Part shown: positions 50,901 through 59,331 of the stretch, in pieces
Numbering within the stretch: position 1 is the first letter of the stretch
How the letters are laid out: each line of letters opens with the position of its first letter
Origin: Harmonia axyridis
Lineage: Eukaryota; Arthropoda; Insecta; Coleoptera; Coccinellidae
DNA: 64,000 nucleotides
Assembly (NCBI RefSeq): GCF_914767665.1
Contig: NC_059503.1
Location: 5,518,001-5,582,000, forward strand
Direction of reading: 5' to 3'
Translations under genes and position numbers: made by a program
The notes under the pieces: generated by a model
Told to the model about the DNA's origin: nothing
Databases searched by the model: none
What the model saw: only the letters and a program-made list of their open reading frames with translations

Positions 50901-53900
50901 GTTATACAGTATATACTATATTTGGTTAATGTGTTTACTTATCTATTAGACAAGGAATCAACTTTGATTCTTAACGGTTATTGACAGTTGATGTTTAGAG
51001 AAACGAGATATTTTGCTATACACAAGTTTTATAGATTTAAATGATAGATTCAGATTAGAGAAATGAGATATTTTTGCTATACACATGTTTTATAGATTTA
51101 GATGATAGATATTCAGATTAGTGAAATGAGATATTTTACTATACACATGTTTTATAGATTTAGATGATAGATATTCAGATTAGTGAAATGAGATATTTTA
51201 CTATACACATGTTTTATAGATTCAGATGATAGAGATTCAGATTAGAAAAACGAGATATTTTAATATACACATGTTTTATAGATTTAGATGATAGATATTC
51301 AGATTAGTGAAATGAGATATTTTACTATACACATGTTTTATAGATGCAGATGTAGATTCTGCATACTCATTGTATCAAATTGATTTAGATGTTTGTAAAT
51401 TTAGAGATTTCACATTCATCATTTGAGAAAGTTATATTATGTGAATTTAGAGTATTTTTCAGAGCCATAATTTGAGAGATGTACATACATCATTCGAGAG
51501 GTTTACATGAGGAAATTTTATAGTGTTTATTGAAACCTTTCAGAGCCTGAGATTATGTAAACTTTAGAAATTGTGCTAACATACTTTCTGTTTTAGATTG
51601 GATAATATTATAGAATTTACATACCACAACTAGAGAATTGGATCATGTAGATTTGAAGATTCTACATACATTGCTTGGAGCATGTAAAATTGGATGTTTC
51701 ATATTCCATAACCATAATCCAGAGATTGAGATGTTTTTGAGACTATATATATTGATGAAAAATTTGGGGAATTATTTATTTCACTAAACTACAAAAACTG
51801 CAGTATGGTAAGATTAGTGATAACTATTATTTCAGGGCTTCTTTCATACAATGCTTGCTGTGCTGTGTTGTTTGTTTGTAAGCTAGGGATATTATAGGAT
51901 TCAAGTATTCATCCCGTATTTGTAAAATGGCCATACCTAACTCAACAGGTTTTCATTGCAGTGCGTGATACCGCTTTTGTAGTAAGGTTTACAAATATGA
52001 GGTGGTGATATTTGAAAACTTGATAATTCCGTTTCGGATTGTATCAGATTGCTGTGCGTCTGAGGCAATTCAGAAGCACGAAACAAAATTTTATATCTTA
52101 TACCTGGTAATAGATGTACTAAGAGAGCATATAATGCACAAAAATCTTAAGATACATAATATAAATATTTTGTTTCATAAATCCTGAAATAGATGGCAGC
52201 CAAAGGAAATCAAGGAAAACCATTGGTGGATTATCGTAGCGATTCCACCATTTCCGTAAGTGCAGAAGATATAGGTTTCATGCATTACGAGGAAAGAGAG
52301 AATTGTCAGAACCAATGTAAGTTTTTCATGCAATTAATAATTGCCCATTTCCTTGATTTTAGCTGACTAGAGCAGTATCAACGAGTGATACGTAAGAGAT
52401 GGATGAGAAATGCTAGAGAAATTTTAGTCATTACACAAAACCCCCTTTTGAGATATTAGAGATTTAGAGATTTGAGAGAGTAGAAATTGTCGACAATAGA
52501 GTAGAGTAGAGTAGAGAATATTAGAGATTAGAGTGCGAGAAAACCCAGGTATACAAAAATTTATTCATGTTACAGAAGGTAATTAGATTTGTAAGAAAAT
52601 TTTTGGTGGAATTTTAGAGGTCAGAGTACGAGAAAACCCAGCTATATTTAAAATTTATTCATGTAACAGAGGTAATTAGTTATGAGAATATTTTTGAGAT
52701 TAAATTTTAGAGATTTAAGAGTTTGAGAAAACCCAGCTGTATTTAACAAAAATTAATTCATTTCACAGAGGTGATTAGAGTTAAAAGAATAATTTTTGGG
52801 GTTAAATTCTAGAATATTAGAAAACCCAGGTATTTAAAAATTAATCTATGTTGCAGAGCAGAATTCAAATTTTAAGATCTGGATGGACAGTCTATGATCA
52901 GAGCTTTTTGACAAACGATTTGTTGGACGTCATAGAGCCAAGTACGAGTAACCAAACTTTTTCAGAGGCCAACAAATCCAAGAGAAGTAGTTGAGTATGA
53001 GATATTATCATAAACAGAATTGAGGAGAATTATTAAAAGAAAACTTTCAATATCCGAGACCCTGTTGAAGTAAGTAGAGGTTTGAGGTTCTCCAGGAAGT
53101 GCAAGTCAAATGCGACACTCACACTTCAGGTAAGAGCTTACTTGTACTCCATTAAAATGGAGAAATACGAATCGGTCGATGATTTCTGTGAAAGATTCGA
53201 CTCGATAGTATGAGAGTATGAAGCTTTCGAGGTGTGATTGAGCTAACTGCTCAAAAAGATAAGATCTGCACTTTATCAGGCTGTATTACCAGTCATATCC
53301 GAGTTACGAAATACAGATCTGACCAGGAGACAGACCCCAAACCAAGAAGGTAATTTAGACGAGATCAGAGAAATTAGAGGTTGAAAAGAGGTCTGAAATT
53401 GAAGAGGAAATTCCAAAAGTTCAACGGGTACATAAATTAAAATGCTTCCGTTGTAACAAAGAGAGACACTGGTCAACTGATTCCAATTTGAGGCAACAGA
53501 GTAAGTAAGTGATTCTGCTTCGGTTGTGGGACAATCAAGTAAGAGGATTGAATTAACAATGGTGGCATGAACGAAACGTTCAATTTAGAGGATCGAGTAG
53601 AGGTAGGATGAACAAGCCACGTCTCAACACTAAGAACGAAGCCACGTAGACCAGAGAAGAATGAGAGAGAGTAAGAGATTCAACAAAGAGGGTCGCTCCA
53701 AGGCAAGAAGGGTTGGAAGTATAAAGCATAGAGAAACTAAAACAGGTAAACTTGATCCAATCATTAACTTCTTTGCAGATTCTGTAGCAACAGACCATAT
53801 CGTAAATGATTGTCTGATTTTGAGAAACTTTGAGAGATGTCAAAATATGAGTATAGAGAGCGAATAAAACGAGATAGCAGTCATTGTAATCGATAGTAAG

Positions 53901-56900
53901 GGTGAGTTAATCTTATATTTAGATTCTAGAAATGAGAATACTAAGAAATTGCAAAACGTATTTGCAGAGAAAGAGATTTCTGAGAATTTACTTCCCTTAC
54001 GTAAACTCGCAGACTCTGGGTTCAATATTTACTTAGAAGTCCAAGTCCTAAGTGTTTACAATAAGATTAATAATGAATTTGTTTTAGAGAACAAGTCCTA
54101 AGAGTTTATAATGAGGTTAATAATGAGGTTAATAATGAAATTGTTTTAGAGGACAATTCCAAATCCTAAGTGTTTACAATAAGATTAATCATGAGATTGT
54201 TTTAGAGAGTTGAGCAACGATAAGCGAAGAAGATGAGATGAGCTTGCAATCGCAGACACATTCCAATAACGAGTTATTAGGTTCGGAGGGAGAACCAGAA
54301 TCTGCGATTGGGAGGGAGAAGTAATATAATCTCATCTTTTCACCTAAAGAGAAAGTTCACAAGTTTCAACTGACAAAACACATGAAACACAATCTGAGCA
54401 ACAAGAAAAATTGGGATTGCAGTCATATCAGTAGAGAGGTAATTTAGATCGATAACTTGGAATCACTCCAAAACTTAGAACGTGAAGTATGTATCATATC
54501 GACAATGGAAAAATTACATTTTAAAGAGACAGAATGAGAGCTGAGAAACAACAAGTTGACACACACTGACACGATGGAACTTATTAAACCACCATCTCAT
54601 CCAGGTCAGTAAAGATTCATTAATGTCTACATAGAAGACTATTGGAGACTTGCTAAAGCATATCCATTAAAACAGAAGATGAGTTGGCTGAAGCATTAAA
54701 GAAATTCTTAATATCAACAAGAAACTTGTTGGAGAAAAATGAGAAGGTATATTATATCAGGTCAGATTAAGGTACAGATTTACCGAAAGGAAATTCCCAG
54801 AAGTACTGAGTAGAGAAAATATAGAGAATGAGAGAGCGGAAAGGTTTAACTTGACGATCCAAAAGAAGGTTCGTACATACATTTTTGATTCCAGACTACC
54901 TAAGAGTATGTGGGAGATTGGTATTGATGCATCTATAGATGTGTACAACAGAACACACAAGTCTATCAGATATCAAACACCGTTGACAAAGTTTGCACCA
55001 AATGCAAAATGCCACTTTGATCAAATTGAGAGATTTTGGATGTATTGGAAGTATTTGTAAGTATTATTATGTATTGCGATGTTCGCATACATTAAGATTC
55101 CAAAACCCAGCTTGAAATTTGGATAATGTGCCCTGAAAGCTGTCCTAGTGGGTTATACCGCTACAGGATACTTGACGTGGCATTCAAGCTCGAGCTACAT
55201 GTGAGATTTAACAAGAAACTTGCCTACAAAGATGTTTATAGAAATAAACAACTTGATGACACTAAAGAAAAATTACAGACCCAGGAAAATATAATCGACT
55301 GGGATTGGATGAAAAACTCGAAAGAGCCAAAATAAGGGAACTGCCGATCAAAAGGCCAATACCCTGCTACACTTAAAGAAAATCGTAAAGGACGTAAGCT
55401 ATGCAAGGTTTCTTAATTACTCAGAGAATAATATTTTAGAAATTGGGCTGAACGACCTCGGTCGATTGCCTTTGGATAACTAGTTATCAATAAAGATCAA
55501 ACTATTAATATTATTATTTTAGGTAAATATGAGAAACCTGATAGAGAAGAAGATATGAGGCTTTGTCTTATTTCTTCATTAAATAGAGAATCAATAAAAT
55601 TCAAGGAAGCTATAAATTCTAGAGAAGGCCACTTATGGAAGAAAGCTATAAAAAGAAGAAATTGATTCCATGATACAAAATAAGGTTTGGATTTTGGTAG
55701 ATAAAAGGAATCTTCAAATATCTGGAAAACGGGCAAACATTATAGACTCGAAATGGTATTCGAGAGAAAATTAGAGGCAAATGGTCTTATACGATACAAA
55801 GTAAGATTAGTCATACGAGGCTTTAAGGTCAAAAATATCTATGACATTAGACTTCCTGTAATTAGAGCTACATTTGCAATAATAAATAAGTATGATTTAC
55901 ATGCTTGTCAATCAGAAGTAAAAACCTGCCTTTTTAAATGGCACTATAGAGGAGATCTATATGAAGATCCTTGATGGAGTAGACATTGACAATGAGATCA
56001 AACGATCTTATGTATATAAACTCCAGAAAGCCCTATATGGACTGAAGATAAGTCCAAAGAGATGTAATAAGAGATTCACTGAAGAGATCCAGAAACTTGG
56101 TTCAGAGAATGATATACATGGACTTGTTTATATACATGGAGGAGAAATGATATAAATATAAAGAGAAACCGAGAAGAGAGGTATATAAATCAATAAATCA
56201 AATTATACCATGAATATATTAGATAGATTAAATATGAATGACTGCAATGCTCAAAATACTCCTATGGAAACCAGACAGATTGAAAATAGGATTAAGAGAA
56301 ATCAATCGGAGAATCTACAAGATGACTCAGATAAACTAAAGATGAAAAGAGTTCCTTATAGAGATGAAAAGAGTTCCTTATGGAGATGAAAAGAGTTCCT
56401 TATAGAGATGAAAAGAGTTCCTTATAGAGATGAAAAGAGTTCCTTATAGAGAAGCTATTGGTAGCTTAATGTATCCATCAAATGGTAGACACTACGTTTG
56501 CTGTTAACTATTTAACGAGAAAACAATTGAAGCCGACCGAAGCTGATTGGAAAGGTGTAAAGAGAATCGTCAGGTATATGAAAGGTACTGTGAATTTAAG
56601 TCTTAAATTCACCGCTCAAACTGGAAACTAAGAGGCATTTACCGATGCAACATTTAGAGACCATACCGACTTGTCATCAACTGAAAGGTATGTTATTAGA
56701 TTGTTTGAAGATGTAATAGCTTGAAGGAGCCATAATCAAACCTATGTCACATTGTCCACTTGTAGAGCCGAATACCTAGCCATGAATAATGCCTATCAAG
56801 AATTAATAACTCTTGACAAGGTACTTAGATTTGTGATAGGAAAACTGATGTTTCCTATAACAGTCTGGTGTGATAACAAATCCGCTGGAGACTGCACCAA

Positions 56901-59005
56901 GAGAGATGGTGATCACAAACTAAAGGTATTTGATGATCGTTTAGATGACGACCTAATACATAGAGAGAAATCTGGACTTAGAAGACATATGGCTGAAACA
57001 CATGGTGATTTCATAAAACAATGTGTTGAAGAAAAGAAAATCACAGTGAGATGGATTCCAACCAAGGAGAATGTGGCTGACATAATTACAAAACCTTTAA
57101 CCATCAGACGGTCATAAGGGATTAACTCAAAAACTAATAATTTAATACTAACTCATTGAATTTTTGTTTTCAGAGTATTTCTAGGGACTAGAGTATAAGC
57201 TAATTGAGTTCTGTTTATAGATTAGACTTGGAGTGGAGAATGCTGGTTGTAGTTCGATGATGAAGGGAGGGAGTGTTAGAATATTACTTCATCCGAACAG
57301 ATTACGAGAGAGACAACCAACCCTACACTTGATAGTGTTATTGCATGTCGTGCGGTGGCGCTACGAGTCTGCGCGTGGCGAGGCCATCGAGGGCCATCGA
57401 GAGAGAAAACAAGAATGGACCTTCGGTGGTCGAGAGCGAAGGTCGGGGATAAGACTTTAGAGTGACAGTCTCTTCTAACCTGGCTTCTGTCAGGTCCTTT
57501 GGTTCTGCCTTGTGAACTTTACTTGCTTTTGAGATAGAGTTAGTTGTCTTGAGAATAAACGATTAATATCATCATATGTGTATTAGTGAATACTCTGTAT
57601 TTATATAACCCAAATATATAAAATCCAATAGGTTGAAAATCCATAAACCAATAAAATTTTCAATTACGAATAATTAATGACATTTCATGAAATGTCTAAT
57701 TTAGTTATCCAAATTTCGATTTTAGTTTTTATGTTTTCCGGAAGTCATAGACCGAGTCATAGACTACTCCACTCAGTTAGAAATTGTAGTATTTCCTCAG
57801 TTCATGTTTTTCCTCGATAACTCTTAAATTTTTCGTATTCAGAATCAGAATAAATATTCAAAGATAAATGTAACCTATTATTAAAACTGTTCTGACTGAT
57901 GGCGGGAAATGGTGAAATATTTCTATTTCCTATAAAATACTTGATTGATTTTTCGATCTGGCTACGTAGCTGCTAATTTGACGTACTAAGAGCCTCAACA
58001 TCATATGCCTATTCTACATGATTTCTCAAACCAGTATTAACATTGCTAAAATCAGAAAATGTAATGGAAATTTTGTTGGTTAATTCTTCCTTCAGTGGAA
58101 TGAAGATATTTAGGATGCGAAATCATTTTCTTCAGAACCCGTCATATATCAATTCTGACTTTGAAAGTAAACGGAGGAATAGATTTGATTGCGAAATATT
58201 CATCTTTTTTTACATGAGCCATAGAATTGTGCCGAATATCATAGTCGAAATCATTAAAAGCATCAGTCACAAAACGAACTAAAACTACGTAAAAATGCAT
58301 TTCAATAATACACCTAAGGACCACACTGGTCTATGCGAATTATTAGAAAGTAATTAAGAAGTGATAGATGCAGCCAATGAGTGTAACCAAAAACGCTCTC
58401 AAAGTGGAAAGGGGAATACGAGGGGAAATATTCAGCCAATAAGATCAATTTAATCGGGGCATTCTTGTTTGCAAGACGATTTGCTAAATACCGGGGTTTA
58501 TTTGAGAGTATTGATAGCAATATTTTCATAAATTCCAAAGAAATTTCTGAAAACTTGGACAACCTTTGTATAATTGAAATATTCAGGCTTCCTCCAAGTG
58601 ACTTTGGATAATATACTATACCACTTTGAGTGAACTTTCCATTATTCTCATATTAGTTTCACTTTCAGAAAAACTTTTAGTTTTTAGTTTAAGAATGTTT
58701 TCAGAGTTGGCAGTCTATTTTGATAGGTGGTTGAATGCATCGAAATAAAACATTTTATCATATAAAAGAATTTTGCCAGATTCATGTTCTGTGAATCTGA
58801 AACTGACCGTGCAGAACTCACCTTATCTACACTAGGTCCACCTTCTGTAACGAATCTAACTATAACTGGCTTCTCCGAACCTGCAACGAAGCCAAAACCT
58901 AAGGAGGGAGATCTATCCAATTGTACAGTCCGAGGCTCTGGCATAGGCAAGGGTTCGGTGTATCTTACTATTGGTGTTTCGTAGGTTGTCGTTTTGTTTA
59001 CATGG
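32144..59005 (-). CDS. FRMPD4: FERM and PDZ domain-containing scaffold protein (FRMPD4/Preso-like), 5' partial
   Basis: Twelve exons: 58822-59005, 47778-48026, 45695-45943, 41652-41911, 41222-41516, 39016-39388, 37806-38064, 37060-37402, 35581-35941, 34967-35343, 33958-34207 and 32144-32958. All have GT-AG borders and compatible phases, summing to 1337 codons plus stop. Order: second half of a WW domain, PDZ (about residues 27-100), three-lobed FERM (about 160-470), then a long acidic, proline-rich tail with a DSDIIDLTLLPPP motif and a helical C-terminal region. In vertebrates FRMPD4 links mGluR/Homer and PSD-95 complexes and supports spine shape; other FRMPD proteins bind LGN/GPSM. A role in submembrane scaffolding is inferred by homology. 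No PDZ-ligand terminus is present (ends RVFSP). At least one more 5' exon is needed. FRMPD1 or FRMPD3 orthology cannot be excluded. Confidence 0.9.
32959..33957 (-). other. FRMPD4-like intron 11
   Basis: Non-coding AT-rich intron. No mobile element recognised. Confidence 0.5.
33958..34207 (-). CDS. FRMPD4: FRMPD4-like exon 11, proline-rich
   Basis: Begins APPHLFLPPKKPPLPPVPPL and continues with basic and Ser/Thr-rich sequence to STPTSPHLG. Splice sites TTAG| and GG|GTAAGT agree with the neighbouring exon phases. Confidence 0.88.
34290..34960. repeat. Diverged GAACTG/AGAACTAACGA repeats in FRMPD4-like intron 10
   Basis: Repeated words such as GAACTGAAGGAACTAACGA, CTAGTTCTTACAGTTC and AACTAGGATCTAGTTCTCACAG recur with spacing near 100-110 bases. 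The same vocabulary forms the longer array in the neighbouring intron 8 at 36240-37030. Confidence 0.6.
34967..35343 (-). CDS. FRMPD4: FRMPD4-like exon 10, proline-rich
   Basis: Contains VIEYATIDRRGPFSCCSKGK, IQPPPRR, PPERPPKISP and FPPKLPPR, which are potential SH3-binding PxxP sites. Phase 0 at its end (NHQ|). Confidence 0.88.
35581..35941 (-). CDS. FRMPD4: FRMPD4-like exon 9 with the DIIDLT-LPPP motif
   Basis: Starts EYLKKVREASR, then an acidic run and DSDIIDLTLLPPPATPDEL, a motif shared with the vertebrate FRMPD1/3/4 tail. Then come DSVERLDKLCALAEEQDLEKFL and proline-rich PPPPILGDGDSGEF. Confidence 0.9.
36240..37030. repeat. About 300-bp tandem repeat in FRMPD4-like intron 8
   Basis: GATGAACCAAAAGAACTGA recurs at about 36351, 36651 and 36877, and TTGAACTGAAAGAACT at about 36251, 36536 and 37012. 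The units thus run about 290-300 bases, the last shortened to about 226. Non-coding. Confidence 0.8.
37060..38064 (-). CDS. FRMPD4: FRMPD4-like exons 7 and 8 (37806-38064, 37060-37402)
   Basis: Low-complexity linker. Exon 7 carries a predicted helix VLRRVQEMQMMVEDSQKYL. Exon 8 is Ser/Asp-rich (SDNDSQ, SESDNDSVIASPHNSPRR), suggesting phosphorylation sites. The intron between them contains the 3' end of a LINE (37437-37600). Confidence 0.88.
37437..37600 (-). mobile_element. LINE 3' end fragment in an FRMPD4-like intron
   Basis: (ATT)n tail, then a diverged copy of the 3' UTR sequence (CTCCGGGAACTGCGACCA...) also found next to the RNase H fragment at 44463-44600. Same orientation as that LINE. 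Confidence 0.75.
38470..38850 (-). pseudogene. Decayed LINE RNase H / C-terminal fragment
   Basis: Nucleotide similarity to 44790-45150 (CTGTCAG..CTCCGACAATGACCTGAAGCTC region), with indels and stops. It is the older sibling of the RNase H fragment below. Confidence 0.6.
39016..39388 (-). CDS. FRMPD4: FRMPD4-like exon: end of FERM F3 and linker
   Basis: Starts PVPIANIEEMRRIEV and contains the last F3 strands and helix (VSICLEERDASELVLVLRGY). A linker with EKWSYINNNSMKTACFSM follows. Ends with one base of a Gly codon. Confidence 0.92.
39425..39870. mobile_element. Harbinger-type MITE, undisturbed copy C
   Basis: Ends TGGTGGGTTTATAC...GAATCCACCA flanked by TTA on both sides. 446 bp, inverted in orientation relative to copies A and B. 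It lies in FRMPD4-like intron 5 just beyond exon 39016-39388, and serves as the reference form without array or insertion. Confidence 0.9.
39871..41221. other. FRMPD4-like intron 5, remaining part
   Basis: AT-rich. A GGACTTTATTGATTT... stretch with GGCATTCTATAATGCCTCTG at about 41000-41115 looks like the 3' end of a LINE on the minus strand. No open frame remains. Confidence 0.45.
41222..41516 (-). CDS. FRMPD4: FRMPD4-like exon: FERM F2/F3
   Basis: Begins (E)RDFGLERFVPASLL, continues with GPGKQLTALQAKLHYLDIV closing F2, and opens the F3 PH-like lobe with MERVILVSPKFGISQI. Ends in phase 0. Confidence 0.93.
41652..41911 (-). CDS. FRMPD4: FRMPD4-like exon: FERM F1/F2
   Basis: Reads YKLRCLYRVAFVPP, then DLNALDYLYTQCCNDVIQER and the helical ALRLAALHIYQ. 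This is the F2 (acyl-CoA-binding-protein-like) lobe. Ends GA| and continues as Glu in the next exon. Confidence 0.93.
42652..43722. mobile_element. Fold-back element, CAGTGCATCCCATTTTGGG family, copy 2
   Basis: Same ends and arm sequence as the element at 30466-31772 (GAGACAGCCAGGTTTCT, CGCAAGGCTCTATCT, GTAGGTAGGATGTTCAGAA), TA flanked. The loop (about 43150-43340) differs from copy 1 and holds no transposase remnant. It lies in an FRMPD4-like intron. Directly left, TTTGTCCACCCTGTA (42637-42651) is the orphan end of another TA-type MITE. Confidence 0.85.
44463..45470 (-). mobile_element. 5'-truncated non-LTR retrotransposon with RNase H
   Basis: Minus-strand open frame from about 45462 to 44601, followed by a 3' UTR ending in an (AAT)n tail at about 44463-44490. 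The RNase H domain is complete, with the four acidic residues seen as FTDGSK, LQTEIMA, TTDSQT and GNERADELAK. It is followed by a C-terminal CRLC...H....C knuckle (ICRLCASEAETAEHLICKCP). RNase H in a LINE points to the I/LOA/R1 group. The reverse transcriptase and ORF1 are missing. It inserted in the FRMPD4-like intron in the sense direction. Confidence 0.85.
45695..45943 (-). CDS. FRMPD4: FRMPD4-like exon: FERM F1 lobe
   Basis: 83 codons with NVLKVFLENGQTKSF, the ubiquitin-like F1 strand pair, and EHFSLVVEHIKS. Phase 0 at both ends. It lies only about 230 bases from a minus-strand LINE RNase H fragment in the next intron. Confidence 0.93.
46370..46880 (+). mobile_element. CR1/Jockey-like LINE 3' fragment
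   Basis: Plus-strand open frame 46385-46756 with the LINE C-terminal signature HSHNTRDRGT, YRAIEVFNQIPPEI and KLKLYLKDLF. A 3' UTR and an A-rich tail at about 46858-46885 follow. It lacks the reverse-transcriptase core and is antisense to the FRMPD4-like gene. Confidence 0.75.
47185..47681. mobile_element. Perfect-armed palindromic (fold-back) element
   Basis: The arms about 47194-47376 and 47456-47642 are almost exact inverted copies (e.g. GGAGAATGCATGTCATCGAG at 47341 and its inverse at 47466), around an 80-base loop. The 12-mer AACAATACTAAC stands on both outer sides (about 47173 and 47683) and may be the target duplication. No coding capacity. Confidence 0.8.
47778..48026 (-). CDS. FRMPD4: FRMPD4-like exon: PDZ second half
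   Basis: 83 codons, phase 0 at both ends, reading LLPGDQILAVNDEDVKGAPR and VRACTKTVKLTVCQPP (last PDZ strand). The conserved basic linker KKARLRNKPSRVRFAE that leads to the FERM domain in this family follows. Confidence 0.93.
48197..48264. other. Composite hairpin with repeated GA/GA internal mismatches
   Basis: Outer stem TTTCCC-GA-GGTTGTC pairs with GACAACC-GA-GGGAAA. Inner stem CATCCC-GA-GGGC pairs with GCCC-GA-GGGATG around GGA. At each level the mismatch is GA facing GA, leaving the flanking stems perfect. It lies upstream of the recombinase gene and may be its recombination or regulatory site. Confidence 0.75.
48456..49672 (+). CDS. Tyrosine recombinase of a Crypton-like element
   Basis: Exons 48456-48623, 48681-48902 and 48962-49672, with GT-AG introns of 57 and 59 bases, all phase 0, give 366 residues without a stop. 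The N-terminal part resembles a core-binding SAM-like domain (SQAAYSKEYECFQEWKRKK). The catalytic part shows the expected residues in order: Arg in GACRTRELVNM, His-x-x-Arg in TGHCGRRTSA, His in KRHGGWKSS and the Tyr nucleophile in AEGYLADS. The enzyme would cut and rejoin DNA through a 3'-phosphotyrosine. AATAAA overlaps the stop codon and can serve as poly(A) signal. The tail is Ser-rich. The intact frame and complete catalytic set suggest recent or ongoing activity. A domesticated host gene is the alternative. Confidence 0.85.
50200..50347. repeat. Left arm of a palindromic element split by the copia insertion
   Basis: AGAGTTATTGAGGAAAAAC, GAGTAGTCTATGACTTCC and GAAAACATAAAAA match, inverted, the stretch 57640-57850 on the other side of the copia element. 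Joined across the insertion they form one fold-back MITE. Confidence 0.65.
50348..50704 (+). repeat. Copia 5' LTR
   Basis: TGTTAGAATATTACTTC ... AAAATCCAATA. Begins with the usual TG but ends TA rather than CA. Identical to 57274-57630. Confidence 0.95.
50996..51350 (+). repeat. About 60-bp tandem repeat in the copia leader
   Basis: Six units with AGATATTTT.CTATACACATGTTTTATAGATTTAGATGATAG and TTCAGATTAG(T/A)GAAATG. Differences are single bases. Non-coding leader between primer site and gag. Confidence 0.9.
52194..53520 (+). pseudogene. Copia gag remnant
   Basis: A short start-like frame MAAKGNQGKPLVDY at 52194, then stop-filled sequence. Around 53443-53510 a CCHC-like nucleic-acid knuckle KCFRCNKERHWSTD is still readable (the usual Gly before His is lost). 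Confidence 0.6.
54560..55070 (+). pseudogene. Copia integrase remnant
   Basis: FINVYIEDYWRLAKAYPLK (catalytic-core strand, with the usual Asp position shifted by damage), then an open stretch with PKSMWEIGIDASIDVYNRTHKSI, the typical end of the copia integrase core. Stops separate the pieces. Confidence 0.75.
55600..56160 (+). pseudogene. Copia reverse-transcriptase remnant
   Basis: IRYKVRLVIRGFKVK corresponds to the Y.KARLVARGF.Q block, DLYEDP to the following loop, and YVYKLQKALYGLKISPKRC to the KL.KALYGLKQ.PR.W block. Frameshifts lie between them; the YVDD catalytic box could not be found. Confidence 0.8.
56340..56455 (+). repeat. 24-bp tandem repeat inside copia pol
   Basis: AGATGAAAAGAGTTCCTTAT is repeated five times. 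It sits in the stretch between reverse transcriptase and RNase H (KRVPYREAIG...). The 24-base period would keep the reading frame. Confidence 0.9.
56690..57116 (+). pseudogene. Copia RNase H remnant
   Basis: Open stretch with STCRAEYLAMNNAYQELI, VWCDNKSAGDC and VRWIPTKENVADIITKPL, the classical copia C-terminus. The best preserved domain, but isolated from the rest by stops. Confidence 0.85.
57274..57630 (+). repeat. Copia 3' LTR
   Basis: Identical to the 5' LTR over its whole length by direct reading. Followed by the GGTTG target copy. Confidence 0.95.
57640..57850. repeat. Right arm of the palindromic element split by copia
   Basis: Inverted counterpart of 50200-50347 (see that entry). 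Confidence 0.65.
57851..58821. other. FRMPD4-like intron 1, right end
   Basis: AT-rich, no gene or element recognised. Confidence 0.5.
58822..59005 (-). CDS. FRMPD4: FRMPD4-like exon: WW C-terminal half and PDZ start
   Basis: Starts with HVNKTTTYETP, the second half of a WW domain (N.H...TT..P), whose first half must be in an exon upstream of 59005. It continues with the PDZ carboxylate-binding loop LGFGFVAGSEKP and ends at DK. Ends in phase 0 with donor GTGAGT. A 10.8-kb intron full of mobile elements follows. Confidence 0.9.
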
Positions 59006-59331
59006 CTGAAAAATGCAATGAAATGTCAAAAGTTTGAAATACTTGAAACGAAAGTTGTCGCATTCAGAATAAGAAATACAATATCAAAAATATCGAACTG
59101 AGGGGATCGTCAACCGAGGATGAGGTCCAGATTGGCGACGAGGACCGGGCGACACTATAACTAGTGAACGGTTGGACAGATCTGAATGATCTTGGAATAA
59201 TAATAAAAACATTGAAAACAATCCCAAAGTGAAAATTGGAAATTTACTGAAAAATAAAAGACGAGAAAACCGAGATAAGGAACTTTGATACCATAGTAGC
59301 CACTGTCGTGGTTGAAGAAGAAGAAGAAAAA

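Larger units (their letters stand above)
50348..57630 (+). mobile_element. Copia-type LTR retrotransposon, defective interior
   Basis: LTRs 50348-50704 and 57274-57630, both 357 bases, look identical base for base. The 5-bp target duplication is GGTTG on both sides. A primer site GGTTATAGGCTCAGTGC directly follows the left LTR, close to the initiator tRNA-Met half used by copia. A polypurine tract GAAGGGAGGGAG ends right before the 3' LTR. The order of recognisable remnants is gag knuckle, integrase, reverse transcriptase, RNase H, i.e. copia order. Every domain is broken by stops and frameshifts. No envelope gene. It is antisense to the FRMPD4-like gene. Confidence 0.93.

Noticed and set aside
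50348..57630. Endogenous retrovirus with envelope
   Set aside because: Domain order (integrase before reverse transcriptase), primer site and LTR type are copia; no envelope-like frame between RNase H and the 3' LTR.
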